NCBI GenBank assembly: GCA_002901265.1
Contig: PPHI01000024.1
Span: 1 to 64,000 of the forward strand
DNA length: 64,000 nt
Source: Rhodopirellula baltica
GTDB lineage: Bacteria; Planctomycetota; Planctomycetia; Pirellulales; Pirellulaceae
Direction of reading: 5' to 3'
The position numbers and the translations under genes were made by a program. Below are positions 55,041-64,000 of the stretch, piece by piece (positions within the stretch are counted from its first letter, which is position 1; each line of letters opens with the position of its first letter). A model generated the notes under the pieces. That model was not told where the DNA came from. It saw only the letters and a list, made by a program, of their open reading frames with translations, and made no database searches.

Positions 55041-56078
55041 CTATTGACGATCGCTTTCGATCACATCACCGAACTGCAATTCGCCATCAAATGAACGTGT
55101 CGAATTCTTCGGAGCAGTCAAGTCTTCGGCTGCCGACGGTTGCAGCAACGGGCGGCGAGAACTGGTCGTATCGTCGTTCGCAGGAACGGGATCAAGTGTC
55201 GCTGACACACCTGCGTCAAACGCCGGCGGGTCGACCGGTGGAATCTCGATCATTCCGGGCATCATAAAGTCCATCGTATCCGACTCGATCAAGCTCGGGT
55301 CGCGACAAGCCACTTGCTTCCTGCAACAGCGATCGCAGGTCTGGCTGCCTTTGACATAGGCCAACATCTCTTCACAGAACGATTGTCGCGCGACGAAGAT
55401 CCGATCGCCAGGTTTGAGATGGTAGTTCGTCGTCGAGTCACCAAGTTGCGTGATCGCACGATAACAAACCGGCAAGGTGATTCGGCAGGAACACGGACTG
55501 GTCGGTCGGGCAAGCAAAATATCGCATGCCGATGCCCGGGCGGTCAGGCCGCCAGCTTCCATGATCGCGTCCAAGACCGTTTCGTGTCCCGTCAAGGTGT
55601 ATGCCCCGGGGGAATTGACCTCGCCGATGACATAGTACCGATGGATCGGCTGGATCAAGCGAACGTTCACACGCACCGATTTCTGTTCGGTGTTGCTAAC
55701 CACCGTTTGAACCGCCGATTCAGCTTGCTCAATCGTCATGCTGGAAACGACCACACGACCGTATCGGCCGAGATCAATCGTGCCGTCCGCCATCACTCGC
55801 TGGTCGGCAGGCAGTTGGATCGTCAGGTCCTCTGTTTCAAGGACTTCGACCAACAATTCATCGCCAGGGGCCAAGTGGTGTGTCGGGCGAACCTGCTTCG
55901 CTAACTCACGCGGAACGTTCGGGTGCCGCGTGGTCTTGTCAAGAATTTCCTTCGTATCCCGCGTCATCACATGAGCGATCGGGTACGCGGAAAAACCGAG
56001 TACACTGCATCCGGCCGAGCAAAGGACCGGAACGAGAAGCAACGCCGTCAGACCGATTCGGTGGATTTTCTTGTACAT
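55041..56078 (-). CDS. Polysaccharide export protein (Wza-like lipoprotein)
   Basis: About 345 residues from ATG 56078. Signal and lipobox LVPVLCSAGC. The polysaccharide-export domain follows (~75-165; HLAPGDELLVEVLETEDLTI, DGTIDLGRYGRVVVSSMTIE), then an SLBB-type region (YYVIGEVNSPGAYTLTGHET, AGGLTARASA). An uncommonly Cys-rich stretch follows (CDRCCRKQVAC). The C-terminal 80 residues are Pro/Asp-rich. Exopolysaccharide export across the outer membrane is the family role; no other capsule gene is in the window. Confidence 0.85.
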   Translation of the reverse strand: MYKKIHRIGLTALLLVPVLCSAGCSVLGFSAYPIAHVMTRDTKEILDKTTRHPNVPRELAKQVRPTHHLAPGDELLVEVLETEDLTIQLPADQRVMADGTIDLGRYGRVVVSSMTIEQAESAVQTVVSNTEQKSVRVNVRLIQPIHRYYVIGEVNSPGAYTLTGHETVLDAIMEAGGLTARASACDILLARPTSPCSCRITLPVCYRAITQLGDSTTNYHLKPGDRIFVARQSFCEEMLAYVKGSQTCDRCCRKQVACRDPSLIESDTMDFMMPGMIEIPPVDPPAFDAGVSATLDPVPANDDTTSSRRPLLQPSAAEDLTAPKNSTRSFDGELQFGDVIESDRQ

Positions 56079-56164
56079 GCTAGGAATGATCGGTCGATGC
56101 CCGACGAATATTTGCAACGACCAAGCGTGTCACTACAGCTTACCAGTTGATGGTGGGCTTTTGA

Positions 56165-59008
56165 TCAGTTCGAAAACAAACTGTTCGCTGTTGAGATCGT
56201 GATCAATTCCTGCAGTGCGAATCGTTTGGCGGTGGCTCGGAATGACTCGCCAGGTAACAAGCGGACGATGGGGGTCTTGGCGGTACCGCTGATGTCGAAC
56301 ACAAACGTTCGGTCGCTTAAGATTCGGTTGACTTGGCCGATTGGCGACGCGACCAAAAGATCGGAGAGGCCGACCAAGTTGACCAAGAAGTCTTGGCCTT
56401 GGAAGTTCCCCGTCGACAAGACCATGCCGATGTCCATTCGCGTGTCCAACAACCCGACGCGGCCGTCGGCTCGAACCGCGACGCGATCCGATAACATCGC
56501 GACCTCGTCGAGGTGAATTGCTCCGGAGGCGATCCGGCCGACTGCAATCCCTTCGCTAAATCGTGTTCCGACAAGTGACGACGCCCCCAGCAATACGCCG
56601 GCAGTTGAAAGGCCCGGTACGGCGGAAGCATCCGTGCCACCTAGACGGAATTGAAAATCGCCACGCAGACTTCTTGCGTCGACGATGCGGCGACCACTGA
56701 GTGTCAAATCGCCGGTCACGTCACCTTGCCCGATGGTCGCAGTGCCGACATAGGTATTGAGCAATCGTTCAAAATCGACATGGGCGATTCGCCAGCGGCT
56801 GTCCATATCGATGGAACCACGGTTGGACGCGGGAGAAGACAGCGATAGCTTTCCCGACACCAAACCGCCAGCCAGCTTCGATTTCACACTCGGGAAATCG
56901 GCGGTCCAGCGGAGGTTTTTCGAGTCGAAGGTAACGACGAGCGAGCTGTGCGCGTCACCGACCGGCAAATTGAATGTGGACGCATCATCGACCATCGCGT
57001 TCCCGGTGATTCGAAGTTTATCCAGGGGGCCACTTCCCAGACCCGTCACGCTAACTTGACCGCTGACCGTACCTGCCAACCAAGTCGACGCATCGGGACT
57101 GATCGGCAACAACATTCGGCTTCCGTCGGCGCGTGTGAGGCGAAGCTGCAATGTCCTGCGCCCGGCACCTGTCGACCAGGTCCCCTGACCGGCCAGGCGT
57201 CCGCCCGCATAAACACCTTGAATGGAGTCAATCGCGAGACGGTCTGGATGAATTGCGACCAACGTGGTGAGGTTGGGGATCAACTCTGTGTTCGCCACGC
57301 GAACAGCTTTTAGCACAATCTCTGCGGTGATCGGTTGACCCGAATCGGAAAGCGACAGTTCGTTTGCAGTAAGATCCAATTGGCCGCTGTAAAGTCCTGC
57401 GCGCTGGCCGCCCAAAACGCTTGCTTGTTCGATCGAAAGGTCTTTGACCGTGAATTGGTCAATCACAACACGCTGGAGCAACTCGCTCCAGCTCGCCTGA
57501 GGTGTAGCAGCGGAAGTCGAATGGATTGCGACGCGTCCGCCAAGAACTTCGCCATCGACGGCGGCTTCTAATTGCTGGCCATCAATTCTGGCTTCCGCCA
57601 TGAGCTGCCCAATCGGTTCGCCGCCTGCCGATAGCTGGCTGATCTGGACGATGGCGTTTCCACGATGCGCAAACGGTTGATCCAACTTGTCAGCAGGTAC
57701 TTGCCATTTGACTTTTCCTGAGGTGGTTGCGGCCAGCACGGTGGGACGCGACGCGATTGGAAGTTGGACGGACAGTTTCGGAGCGAGAGATTCCCAGTCG
57801 ATGTCAAATTGATGGCTACCGAACGAGTCGGTCGACAAGGTCACGTCGCCGGTGACCGAACCGTCAAAGACTTTGGCGTCGAGTGCGGTCAGGCGAAAGG
57901 CGTTGTCGTCAATGGCATAGTCTGCTTTTAAAGATCTCAGGACGACGCTGTCGTCTGAATCGCCAATCGGCTCGCGCGGCGTCAGTCTAACTTCATTGGG
58001 TGCGAGGACGACGTCATGTTCGATGCGTCCCAGGTCGAGGCCAGCTAAGCGAAGCCTGGGAGAGGCAATTGCGGCATCGATCTGCAACGGGTTGTCGTTG
58101 GGCTTGCCGGAAATCGTTCCCTGTACTTTGCCTTGAAGGTCGATCTTGCCGTCGATCAGTTCGGTAAACGACCCGGCCGGAAAGTCGTCCGCGGTGAATC
58201 GCAGGTCAACTTTGGGGGCGTTCGCCAAGTCCATTGATCCGGCCAGTTCGGCCTTGAACGGCGGAGTGCTTTTGGATTCGACTACAGCGCCGCCGATGTC
58301 GACTCGTTGTTGTTTGACTTGGATGCTTGGAACGCTGACATCGAAGTTTAATTTGGGGCCGTACTGGACGTTCTTTGCCGCGACCTTACCGGTGATGTCC
58401 CATTTCAGTGGGGCATTCAAGTCTGTTGCTCGTCCTTTGACGTTCACCTGGCCATCGATCGTGGCGATCGACCACGCTTTCGCCCAATCGCCACCGAACT
58501 TCTCTAACAGGTCGAACACCGCATCGGTTTTCAATTCCGATAGAGTCAGGTTGCCTGCGAAATTCCCCCGCGGGATGAGTTCCATCGAAGCGTTTCCGGC
58601 AATCTTTCCCTGTCCTTGCTTGGCATCGAGCTCTTGCAGCGTCAGTTTCCCATCGCGAAAGTCAAGCACGGCACGGAGCGAATCGAAGATCAATTGATCG
58701 GATCGCACGTTTTGCCCCGAAACGGTCCCGTGAATTTTGTATGCCTTGCCGGTTCGAAGCGCATTCAGTGGGACTGAGACTTCGAACTTCACAGTGACGT
58801 TACCGTCGACTGCGACGGGGATTTCAATCCCCAAGCGTTCCAATCGCGACGCCAGCTTCCCGACTTCGATGTCCTCAAACGACCAGTCGGTTGTCCAGTA
58901 GCGATAGTTCGGCGCTTGTGCCAGACAGGACTTCGAGGACCCGAGCAGCCCAGTGGCAAGTAGGGCGGCAGCCAAGATTGTCAGGCGAACTTGGAAAAAA
59001 TTACACAT
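56165..59008 (-). CDS. AsmA/TamB-like large envelope protein
   Basis: A 947-residue exported protein with a signal peptide (LTILAAALLATGLLGSSKSC). The rest is repeated beta structure of the AsmA/DUF3971 type: segments such as LTLQELDAKQGQGKIAGNAS, ITGKVAAKNVQYGPKLNFDV and GDVTGDLTLSGRRIVDARSL; the C-terminal region (FLVNLVGLSDLLVASPIGQV...ISGTAKTPIVRLLPG) is the AsmA-like C-terminal motif. Such proteins bridge the envelope and help move lipids. Located 87 bp upstream of the polysaccharide export gene on the same strand. Confidence 0.78.
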   Translation of the reverse strand: MCNFFQVRLTILAAALLATGLLGSSKSCLAQAPNYRYWTTDWSFEDIEVGKLASRLERLGIEIPVAVDGNVTVKFEVSVPLNALRTGKAYKIHGTVSGQNVRSDQLIFDSLRAVLDFRDGKLTLQELDAKQGQGKIAGNASMELIPRGNFAGNLTLSELKTDAVFDLLEKFGGDWAKAWSIATIDGQVNVKGRATDLNAPLKWDITGKVAAKNVQYGPKLNFDVSVPSIQVKQQRVDIGGAVVESKSTPPFKAELAGSMDLANAPKVDLRFTADDFPAGSFTELIDGKIDLQGKVQGTISGKPNDNPLQIDAAIASPRLRLAGLDLGRIEHDVVLAPNEVRLTPREPIGDSDDSVVLRSLKADYAIDDNAFRLTALDAKVFDGSVTGDVTLSTDSFGSHQFDIDWESLAPKLSVQLPIASRPTVLAATTSGKVKWQVPADKLDQPFAHRGNAIVQISQLSAGGEPIGQLMAEARIDGQQLEAAVDGEVLGGRVAIHSTSAATPQASWSELLQRVVIDQFTVKDLSIEQASVLGGQRAGLYSGQLDLTANELSLSDSGQPITAEIVLKAVRVANTELIPNLTTLVAIHPDRLAIDSIQGVYAGGRLAGQGTWSTGAGRRTLQLRLTRADGSRMLLPISPDASTWLAGTVSGQVSVTGLGSGPLDKLRITGNAMVDDASTFNLPVGDAHSSLVVTFDSKNLRWTADFPSVKSKLAGGLVSGKLSLSSPASNRGSIDMDSRWRIAHVDFERLLNTYVGTATIGQGDVTGDLTLSGRRIVDARSLRGDFQFRLGGTDASAVPGLSTAGVLLGASSLVGTRFSEGIAVGRIASGAIHLDEVAMLSDRVAVRADGRVGLLDTRMDIGMVLSTGNFQGQDFLVNLVGLSDLLVASPIGQVNRILSDRTFVFDISGTAKTPIVRLLPGESFRATAKRFALQELITISTANSLFSN

Positions 59009-59202
59009 GCTTGGTCGTTTTCAGGACGGGAAGTCGTCTGGGCGAAGGTGAGCTGGACGCAAGAGTCACTGCAAAATTGGGGCCGCTAACATCCATCTGA
59101 AACGCTCTGCCGGTCTGCGGAGTCATGAGTTTTCCCGTCGATCGGCATATCGTTTGCATCAACGGTGGGGCAACAAAGAGGCGTCGCGTGTTGCGGTGCC
59201 AC

Positions 59203-59427
59203 ATGTTGAATTTCTCAGTGATGGAGTCCCAAATTATGTCTGCCGACGGCATGGCAAGCTATCAAACGGTTCATGGATTGTCGTTCCCAACCACGATTGC
59301 GGTACTGAAGTCCCAGTATCAGGAGCGTCGCAAGCAGCGCAAGAAAAACGCGCAACAAACCAAGTCAACGAACGACAACGCCCGGTTGCGTCTTAAACAG
59401 TCTGCGGAATTTTCGACCACCGCTTGA
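59203..59427 (+). CDS. Small basic hypothetical protein (74 aa)
   Basis: A candidate small protein with a basic, Gln/Arg/Lys-rich half (LKSQYQERRKQRKKNAQQTK). Possible starts at 59203, 59221 and 59236; none has a good RBS. An overlapping frame (59154-59396) is also open, so this is uncertain. No family recognised. Confidence 0.35.
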   Translation: MLNFSVMESQIMSADGMASYQTVHGLSFPTTIAVLKSQYQERRKQRKKNAQQTKSTNDNARLRLKQSAEFSTTA

Positions 59428-59520
59428 TTTCGTCATCATTGGGCTCGTGATTATTCAGACCTTCGGCGAGTCCGCTATTTCAATGAAGTATCCCTTGGGG
59501 TGAACCGGTTAGGCGGGCTG

Positions 59521-60462
59521 TCACCCCAAGCGTTCACCGCATCGGTGGCAATACACCGCGCCGGTCAAGTGTTTTTGGGTCTCGCATCGCGGACAAGGGC
59601 GATCGGTCGTCGTTGCGTCCAGGTCTTTCTTATCGCCGGCGTCTTCTTTATCACTGGCATGGGATGTTAGCTCTGCCGTCACAAAGCCGCTTGGTACGAT
59701 GATCAGGCTGTAGCCCAGGAGGATCAAAGTCGCGGAAATAACTTTGCCAGTGGTCGTCGTCGGCACGATGTCACCGTATCCAACGGTTGTCATCGTTACG
59801 ATCGCCCAGTACATCGCCTGCGGGATCGAATCGAAGCGGCTGTCGAAATCCTGCGGGGGCACGCCGGCGACGAGTGCGGGCATGATCGTTTCGACAAAGT
59901 ACATCAGCGTGCCGCTAATCGTGACGGCCACCATCACGACAATGAGGAACACGATGATTTTGTGCCTCGCGTTCCAGACTGCGTGCCATAGCTCATCGGC
60001 GTCGCTCATCATCCGCCATAGCTTCAGCACCCGGAAAGCACGCAGCAATCGGATGCTCCGCAAGATCACAAAGGAACGTGTTTGTGTTTGCGGGACGAAC
60101 ACATATCCGATGTAGGTCGGCAAGATACTTAGCAGATCGACGATGCCCCAGAAGCTAAACGCATATCGCAGCGGGTGTCTCGCACATGCGAGCCGGGCAA
60201 AATACTCGACCGTGAACAGGATCGTGAGACACCACTCGATCGATTCGAGAACGGCGAGTTCGCGTCTGGCGATCGAGGGAATCGTTTCCAGCGAGATAAC
60301 AGTGATGCTGCACAGGATCGCGATCAGCAATCCGACATCAAACGCCCAGCCCGCCGGGGTGTCCGATTCGAAGATGACATCATGCATCACCACCCGCCAC
60401 GACGGCCCATCGGGGCGTTGTGACGGTTTCGATTTACGGGTGTGGCGTGGTGCCTTGCTCAA
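59521..60462 (-). CDS. Voltage-gated-type potassium channel with zinc ribbon
   Basis: A 313-residue ion channel. Six spans: S1 ~40-62, then the rest; S4 carries regularly spaced Arg (SIRLLRAFRVLKLWR), S5 FLIVVMVAVTISGTLMYFVE, pore helix and selectivity filter TTVGYGD, S6 VISATLILLGYSLIIVPSGF. The cytoplasmic tail ends in a four-Cys zinc ribbon (CPRCETQKHLTGAVYCHRCG). K+ selectivity is well supported; the zinc ribbon is an uncommon regulatory tail. Confidence 0.9.
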   Translation of the reverse strand: MSKAPRHTRKSKPSQRPDGPSWRVVMHDVIFESDTPAGWAFDVGLLIAILCSITVISLETIPSIARRELAVLESIEWCLTILFTVEYFARLACARHPLRYAFSFWGIVDLLSILPTYIGYVFVPQTQTRSFVILRSIRLLRAFRVLKLWRMMSDADELWHAVWNARHKIIVFLIVVMVAVTISGTLMYFVETIMPALVAGVPPQDFDSRFDSIPQAMYWAIVTMTTVGYGDIVPTTTTGKVISATLILLGYSLIIVPSGFVTAELTSHASDKEDAGDKKDLDATTTDRPCPRCETQKHLTGAVYCHRCGERLG

Positions 60463-60502
60463 CCTCAGCCTCCGTTCGGGCGATTCCTAGTACGACCAAC
60501 GA

Positions 60503-61447
60503 CTAGGGTTCGATTTGCAGTCGACGTGGTGCGGTCACGGCTGGAGCAGCTTGGCGAACCTGCGATGCGTTCACGGCATCGTTTGGCATCTCGGCACTCG
60601 CTGCCATGATCCGTGGCTGTCGCTGTTGCATCGGAATGTCGATCGCCGGTGTCTGACCGTTGGCAGCCAAGGCCTGGTTTTCAGAAGCGAAGGCTTGGAT
60701 GCGTTTGCGGATCGAAGGTTCGATTGGTGAAGCTAAGCCGTTGTCCAAATTGGATTGGTTGCGATGGATTGTCGTGGTAACCAACCCGGTTGGGCGTGTC
60801 GCGTGATTGTCAATTGCATCCCGGTGACGTCGATAGTCTGGCGAGTAGACCAACGACGAGTCTGTCATGGTGTTTTCAGCTTTGTTGCCAGGCAGGACGA
60901 TTGTCGTCGGTGCCCCTTGGACGACTTTGCCTTCCTTGGTTTGGAAGGTCGCGACCAGGGAGACTCGTTTCTCGTTGCCACCGACCGGATCCCATGGAAT
61001 CCAAACGCTGTAGCTGGCGCCAAAATCGCTTTGACTGAAGTGACGGGTAAATTGCTCGGGCGTGAACTTATACGGTCGGATTGCGGTGTCTTTGCCCACG
61101 GCGCCAATTTCGAAACCGTGTACGGTCAGCGTGCCTTCGACGGGAACCGATTTCGACTTTTCATCAAAGAAGAAGATCCGTCCGCCGAAGCCCCGCGTTG
61201 GTGTCTTGCCGCCTTGAACCAACACGTCGCTGGTCCACGTCGCGGCGAGCTTCGCAGGGTTTGGGTATGGCTTTGGAGGTTCGTCGCCTTTTTTGGACCA
61301 AGGTGCCTTGGTCATCCACTGGGGCGTACTGAAGAACTTGGCCAGCTTTACGTCTTCGCGAGTCGTGGGCGAAGTGCATCCGGTCATTGCCAACGGTCCG
61401 GCCGCCAGCGCGACGATGATTGCGGTTTTTAGTTTGCGTTGTTTCAT
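60503..61447 (-). CDS. Hypothetical lipoprotein
   Basis: A 314-residue lipoprotein: signal IIVALAAGPLAMTGC with the Cys at 24. The first half of the mature chain is a folded domain of mixed strands (TWTSDVLVQGGKTPTRGFGG, VPVEGTLTVHGFEIGAVGKD, ASYSVWIPWDPVGGNEKRVS); the last ~110 residues are polar and low-complexity. It lies downstream of the secretin gene on the same strand, beyond the hairpin at 61523. No family recognised; the position suggests an accessory role in secretion. Confidence 0.65.
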   Translation of the reverse strand: MKQRKLKTAIIVALAAGPLAMTGCTSPTTREDVKLAKFFSTPQWMTKAPWSKKGDEPPKPYPNPAKLAATWTSDVLVQGGKTPTRGFGGRIFFFDEKSKSVPVEGTLTVHGFEIGAVGKDTAIRPYKFTPEQFTRHFSQSDFGASYSVWIPWDPVGGNEKRVSLVATFQTKEGKVVQGAPTTIVLPGNKAENTMTDSSLVYSPDYRRHRDAIDNHATRPTGLVTTTIHRNQSNLDNGLASPIEPSIRKRIQAFASENQALAANGQTPAIDIPMQQRQPRIMAASAEMPNDAVNASQVRQAAPAVTAPRRLQIEP

Positions 61448-61522
61448 GGGTCAAACCGATTGAATCTTTCTCGGAGATCTCGCGAGCTGACTCGCATCTG
61501 TTAGGTTTCATATTCGAACAGC

Positions 61523-61558
61523 CACAAGGCAGACAGGGCGGGACCTGTCTGCCTTGTG
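61523..61558 (-). terminator. Strong 15-bp hairpin between secretin and lipoprotein genes
   Basis: Perfect stem CACAAGGCAGACAGG/CCTGTCTGCCTTGTG with a 6-nt loop, 28 bp beyond the secretin stop. No T-run follows on the minus strand. It could end the secretin transcript or set different mRNA levels for the two genes. Confidence 0.6.
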
Positions 61559-61586
61559 ATGGCGTTTCCGCCGACATGCCAGCGAC

Positions 61587-64000
61587 TTATTTGCCGGGCG
61601 CCATCCAGCTGGCCGGCAGAGTCTGTTCGCGGTTCATCGTGCCGGCCGGTCGTTGAAAGGACGACTGGTTGATGACCGGGGTTGGCAACACCGATTGATC
61701 GGTCGGAGACGCGATGTCGTCCTCTTCCAGAATCAGTCCGGGTGGTGCAATCTCCGGTGCGATACCGGGTGCCGGAGTGATCACCGGTCCGCTCGATTGA
61801 TCGCGATAGATTGACGCCCCGTTGCCAGAAGTCGAGAACTCGGCTTCCAAGTCGCGTGAACGGTCAGGGGCCAAGCCATCGGGAACATTGCCGATCACCA
61901 TTTCACCGTCGACGGTCGGTTGCACGTCGGGGTAGATCGTCGGGCCGATTGCTGGGCCCCACAATCCGTAGCCGCCGCTCAATCCCACGTCTCCGTGTGC
62001 TTCGACAACGTCGGCCAAGCACCAGCTCATTCGGCTGGACTCGGTTTGTTTGACGTATTCGAGATCCTGGTCGCCGGTGATCAACATCGGCGTCATCACG
62101 ATCAACAGTTCGTTACGGGCTTCCGATTCATAGTCGTACTTGAACAGGTTGCCCAAGATTGGGATGTTCGACAGGTACGGCATACGTCGGCTTTGGTTGG
62201 CACGTGATTTTTGGATCAATCCGCCGACGATGACGGTTTGGCCGCTGTAAACCGACAAGGTGACTTGTGCGGTCGTGTTGATGATGTCTTCGATCAAGAC
62301 CGTTTCACCTTCGACACCCGTTGGTACCAGGGTCCCGGTGCCTTGATCGCGGTCCGAACGAGTGATGTCCAAGTTCAGTGCGATCGTCCCGTCACGTCCG
62401 ATCCGTGGCAAGATATCCATGATCAAGCCGACTTGGATGTCTTGAATCTGGGGCGAGATCACACCGTTGCCAGAGACCGTGTTGCCGCGGAATCGGGCGA
62501 TCTCACGACCGACTTCGATGCGGGCGTTGGTGTTGTCAGCGGTCATCAGTTTGGGTGTGCTGATGATCTGTGCTCGTCCGGCGTCTTGCAACGTTCGGAA
62601 CAGCAAGCTGACCGATTCGCTGGCCGCGTTGAGGACAAAACCGCCGTATCCGATCGATGGGTTCGTTTGGCCCAGTCCGAATGTCGACACCGCACCACCG
62701 ACAACGTCTTCGCGGTTCAGGTCGTTGACGTTGGCGACACCGGCGTTGTTGAAGTTAAACCCGGAAGCCCCCGTCGCTCGTGTGCCAAACGTGTCCGCGA
62801 CGGCTTGGTCACGGCTGAAGGCTAGCGAGTCTTGTAGGCCCAGTTCGGTACCGATTTCGAATTGGTCATTCAACGAAACCTCTGCCAAGACAACTTTGAT
62901 CAACACCATTGGGCGTCGTCGGTCCAAGCGGTCGATCAGGGCACGGACTTCTTCATAGAGTCGTGGCGACACGCTCAACAGGATGCTGTTGGAGTATTCT
63001 TCCGCCACTGCGATGATGTCACGATCGAGCAAGTCATAAGCACTGAGGCCCTGTTGGAATTGCTGGATCTGGGTTTGTGATTGCAACCGCGAGCTGACGT
63101 AGCTGGTGATCGCGTTGGCGACGTCGGCGGCGTTGTTGTTTTTCAACCAGATGACTTCGGTGATCCGTTCGGCAAAGCCTTCGCTGTCCAGACGGATCAG
63201 GATGCTTTCGACGACTTCCAAGTCCGACGCCGAACCGCTGGCAACGATGCTGTTGGTACGGATGTCCGTCGAAAATCGAAGCGGTACAAGCGAGCTTTCG
63301 GTGGCTGCGGTTGACGATGGCAAACCGGCCAGGTTGGCCCCACCCACACCCGTTCCGCCGGTGGCGGCTTCGGATCCGAACAGTTGCTCGAGTGCGGCGG
63401 TCAATTGCGTCGCATCGCCATTTTCGACCGTAAACACCTTCACCAGCGAATCGATGCCAGGGGCACGGTCCAATTGGCGAATCAGTTCGGCGATCAAAGG
63501 CATACTGGTCGAAGGTGCACGGACGACGATCGAGTTGCCGGTTGACTCGGCAGAGATCGTTGCACCGGAGAGGATGCCCGATTCGACGATCCGTTTTTCT
63601 TCGCTGTCGACCGAGACGATCGTCAGCGATGCCGATGGCGCGGTCGCATCTTCGCTGGCCGTCAAGTCGCCGCCGGAAAACGCGTCCTGCAAGGTCGTCG
63701 CCAAGTCTTCGGCGATCGCGTTTTGCAATTGGAACACTCGCAGTTCCATTTTCGCACTTGTCTTTTCGACGTCCAGTTCGTTGATCAGGCGTGTGACCTC
63801 GGTCATATCACGAGGCGAAGCGCTGACGATCAGCGAGTTGGTGCGATAATCTGCCGAGACGCGAACCCGAGTACCAAGACCGGGACGTTGATCTTCTTCC
63901 GAACCCGGACGCTCGACAAAGAATCCGCGAATCGTTTCTTCGGCGTCGACTGCGGATGCATTTTGCAATCGGAACACGCGAAGTCGGCTTCGCGGGTCAA
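61587..64000 (-). CDS. gspD: Type II/III secretion secretin GspD-like, partial
   Basis: The C-terminal ~800 residues of a secretin; the frame is still open at the right edge (upstream codons read DPRSRLRVFRLQ). Repeated N-domains are visible (ADYRTNSLIVSASPRDMTEV, AESTGNSIVVRAPSTSMPLI, TDIRTNSIVASGSASDLEVV). The secretin domain carries the signature VIVGGLIQKSRANQSRRMPY, then LSNIPILGNLFKYDYESEAR and NELLIVMTPMLI. The last ~150 residues form a Pro-rich tail. A type II secretion role is likely, since Tad already has its own CpaC. Confidence 0.9.
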   Translation of the reverse strand, partial: DPRSRLRVFRLQNASAVDAEETIRGFFVERPGSEEDQRPGLGTRVRVSADYRTNSLIVSASPRDMTEVTRLINELDVEKTSAKMELRVFQLQNAIAEDLATTLQDAFSGGDLTASEDATAPSASLTIVSVDSEEKRIVESGILSGATISAESTGNSIVVRAPSTSMPLIAELIRQLDRAPGIDSLVKVFTVENGDATQLTAALEQLFGSEAATGGTGVGGANLAGLPSSTAATESSLVPLRFSTDIRTNSIVASGSASDLEVVESILIRLDSEGFAERITEVIWLKNNNAADVANAITSYVSSRLQSQTQIQQFQQGLSAYDLLDRDIIAVAEEYSNSILLSVSPRLYEEVRALIDRLDRRRPMVLIKVVLAEVSLNDQFEIGTELGLQDSLAFSRDQAVADTFGTRATGASGFNFNNAGVANVNDLNREDVVGGAVSTFGLGQTNPSIGYGGFVLNAASESVSLLFRTLQDAGRAQIISTPKLMTADNTNARIEVGREIARFRGNTVSGNGVISPQIQDIQVGLIMDILPRIGRDGTIALNLDITRSDRDQGTGTLVPTGVEGETVLIEDIINTTAQVTLSVYSGQTVIVGGLIQKSRANQSRRMPYLSNIPILGNLFKYDYESEARNELLIVMTPMLITGDQDLEYVKQTESSRMSWCLADVVEAHGDVGLSGGYGLWGPAIGPTIYPDVQPTVDGEMVIGNVPDGLAPDRSRDLEAEFSTSGNGASIYRDQSSGPVITPAPGIAPEIAPPGLILEEDDIASPTDQSVLPTPVINQSSFQRPAGTMNREQTLPASWMAPGK

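Noticed and set aside
59154-59396. Alternative 80-codon frame overlapping the small gene at 59203
   Set aside because: Both frames look partly protein-like; only the one with the basic C-terminal half was kept, at low confidence.
1-64000. CRISPR arrays, phage, toxin-antitoxin or transposase genes
   Set aside because: No regularly spaced repeats, recombinase or toxin-like motifs were seen; the closest mobile signal is the small inverted repeat at 9345.

Overview
The window looks like the chromosome of a planctomycete, most likely a Rhodopirellula/Pirellulaceae relative. The evidence is a giant exoprotein with the planctomycete-type N-terminal motif (LESRRVLA, a variant of the LEPR-x-LL signal), two small secreted proteins with a C-terminal PEP plus hydrophobic plus Arg tail, a Tad locus with planctomycete-style pilins, and several proteins I recognise only as lineage-type secreted or membrane unknowns. 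No tRNA, rRNA, CRISPR array, transposase or phage gene was seen. Assignments rest on reading motifs by eye; no database search was run.

Layout. 0.2-9.3 kb: surface and exoprotein region with two PEP-CTERM-like proteins, a 1974-residue lamin-tail/CotH/PKD/dockerin-like protein and small unknowns, followed by a nested inverted-repeat element (9345-9455). 9.5-19.6 kb: secreted M28 peptidase with a TolB-like propeller and PDZ domain, prephenate dehydratase, a methyltransferase, an ECF sigma factor, a DUF4886-hydrolase fusion, a sialidase and a secreted unknown. 19.7-32 kb: the Tad/Flp pilus locus (secretin CpaC, CpaD-like lipoprotein, TPR protein, terminator, two pilins, two unknowns, CpaA, CpaB, CpaF, TadB, TadC, terminator). 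32-40 kb: AI-2E family transporter, unknowns, ABC-F ATPase, a calcium-loop protein, YihY, Pmp3-like and acidic-repeat lipoproteins. 40.6-48.2 kb: signalling block with a CheB-CheR-PAS protein, two degenerate receiver proteins (one with ANTAR) and a six-PAS hybrid histidine kinase. 48.4-55 kb: second AI-2E transporter with a UbiB-like kinase, DUF1328 protein, a stand-alone receiver, a PNPOx-like protein and an SDR-DUF2867 protein. 55-64 kb: polysaccharide export protein, AsmA-like protein, voltage-gated-type K+ channel, lipoprotein and a GspD-type secretin running off the right edge.

Points most worth a second look: two genes (hybrid kinase near 44978, SDR-DUF2867 near 53783) are each broken by an apparent single-base deletion; the tandem pair at 43326-44419 are receivers lacking both the phospho-acceptor Asp and the conserved Lys, and one has also lost the ANTAR domain; the pilins carry Glu one residue later than the usual Gly/Glu+5 spacing; and a 111-bp nested inverted repeat sits downstream of 9341. 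I found no clear new defence or mobile system. The best candidate for something poorly described is the split Tad locus with its two unknown passenger genes.
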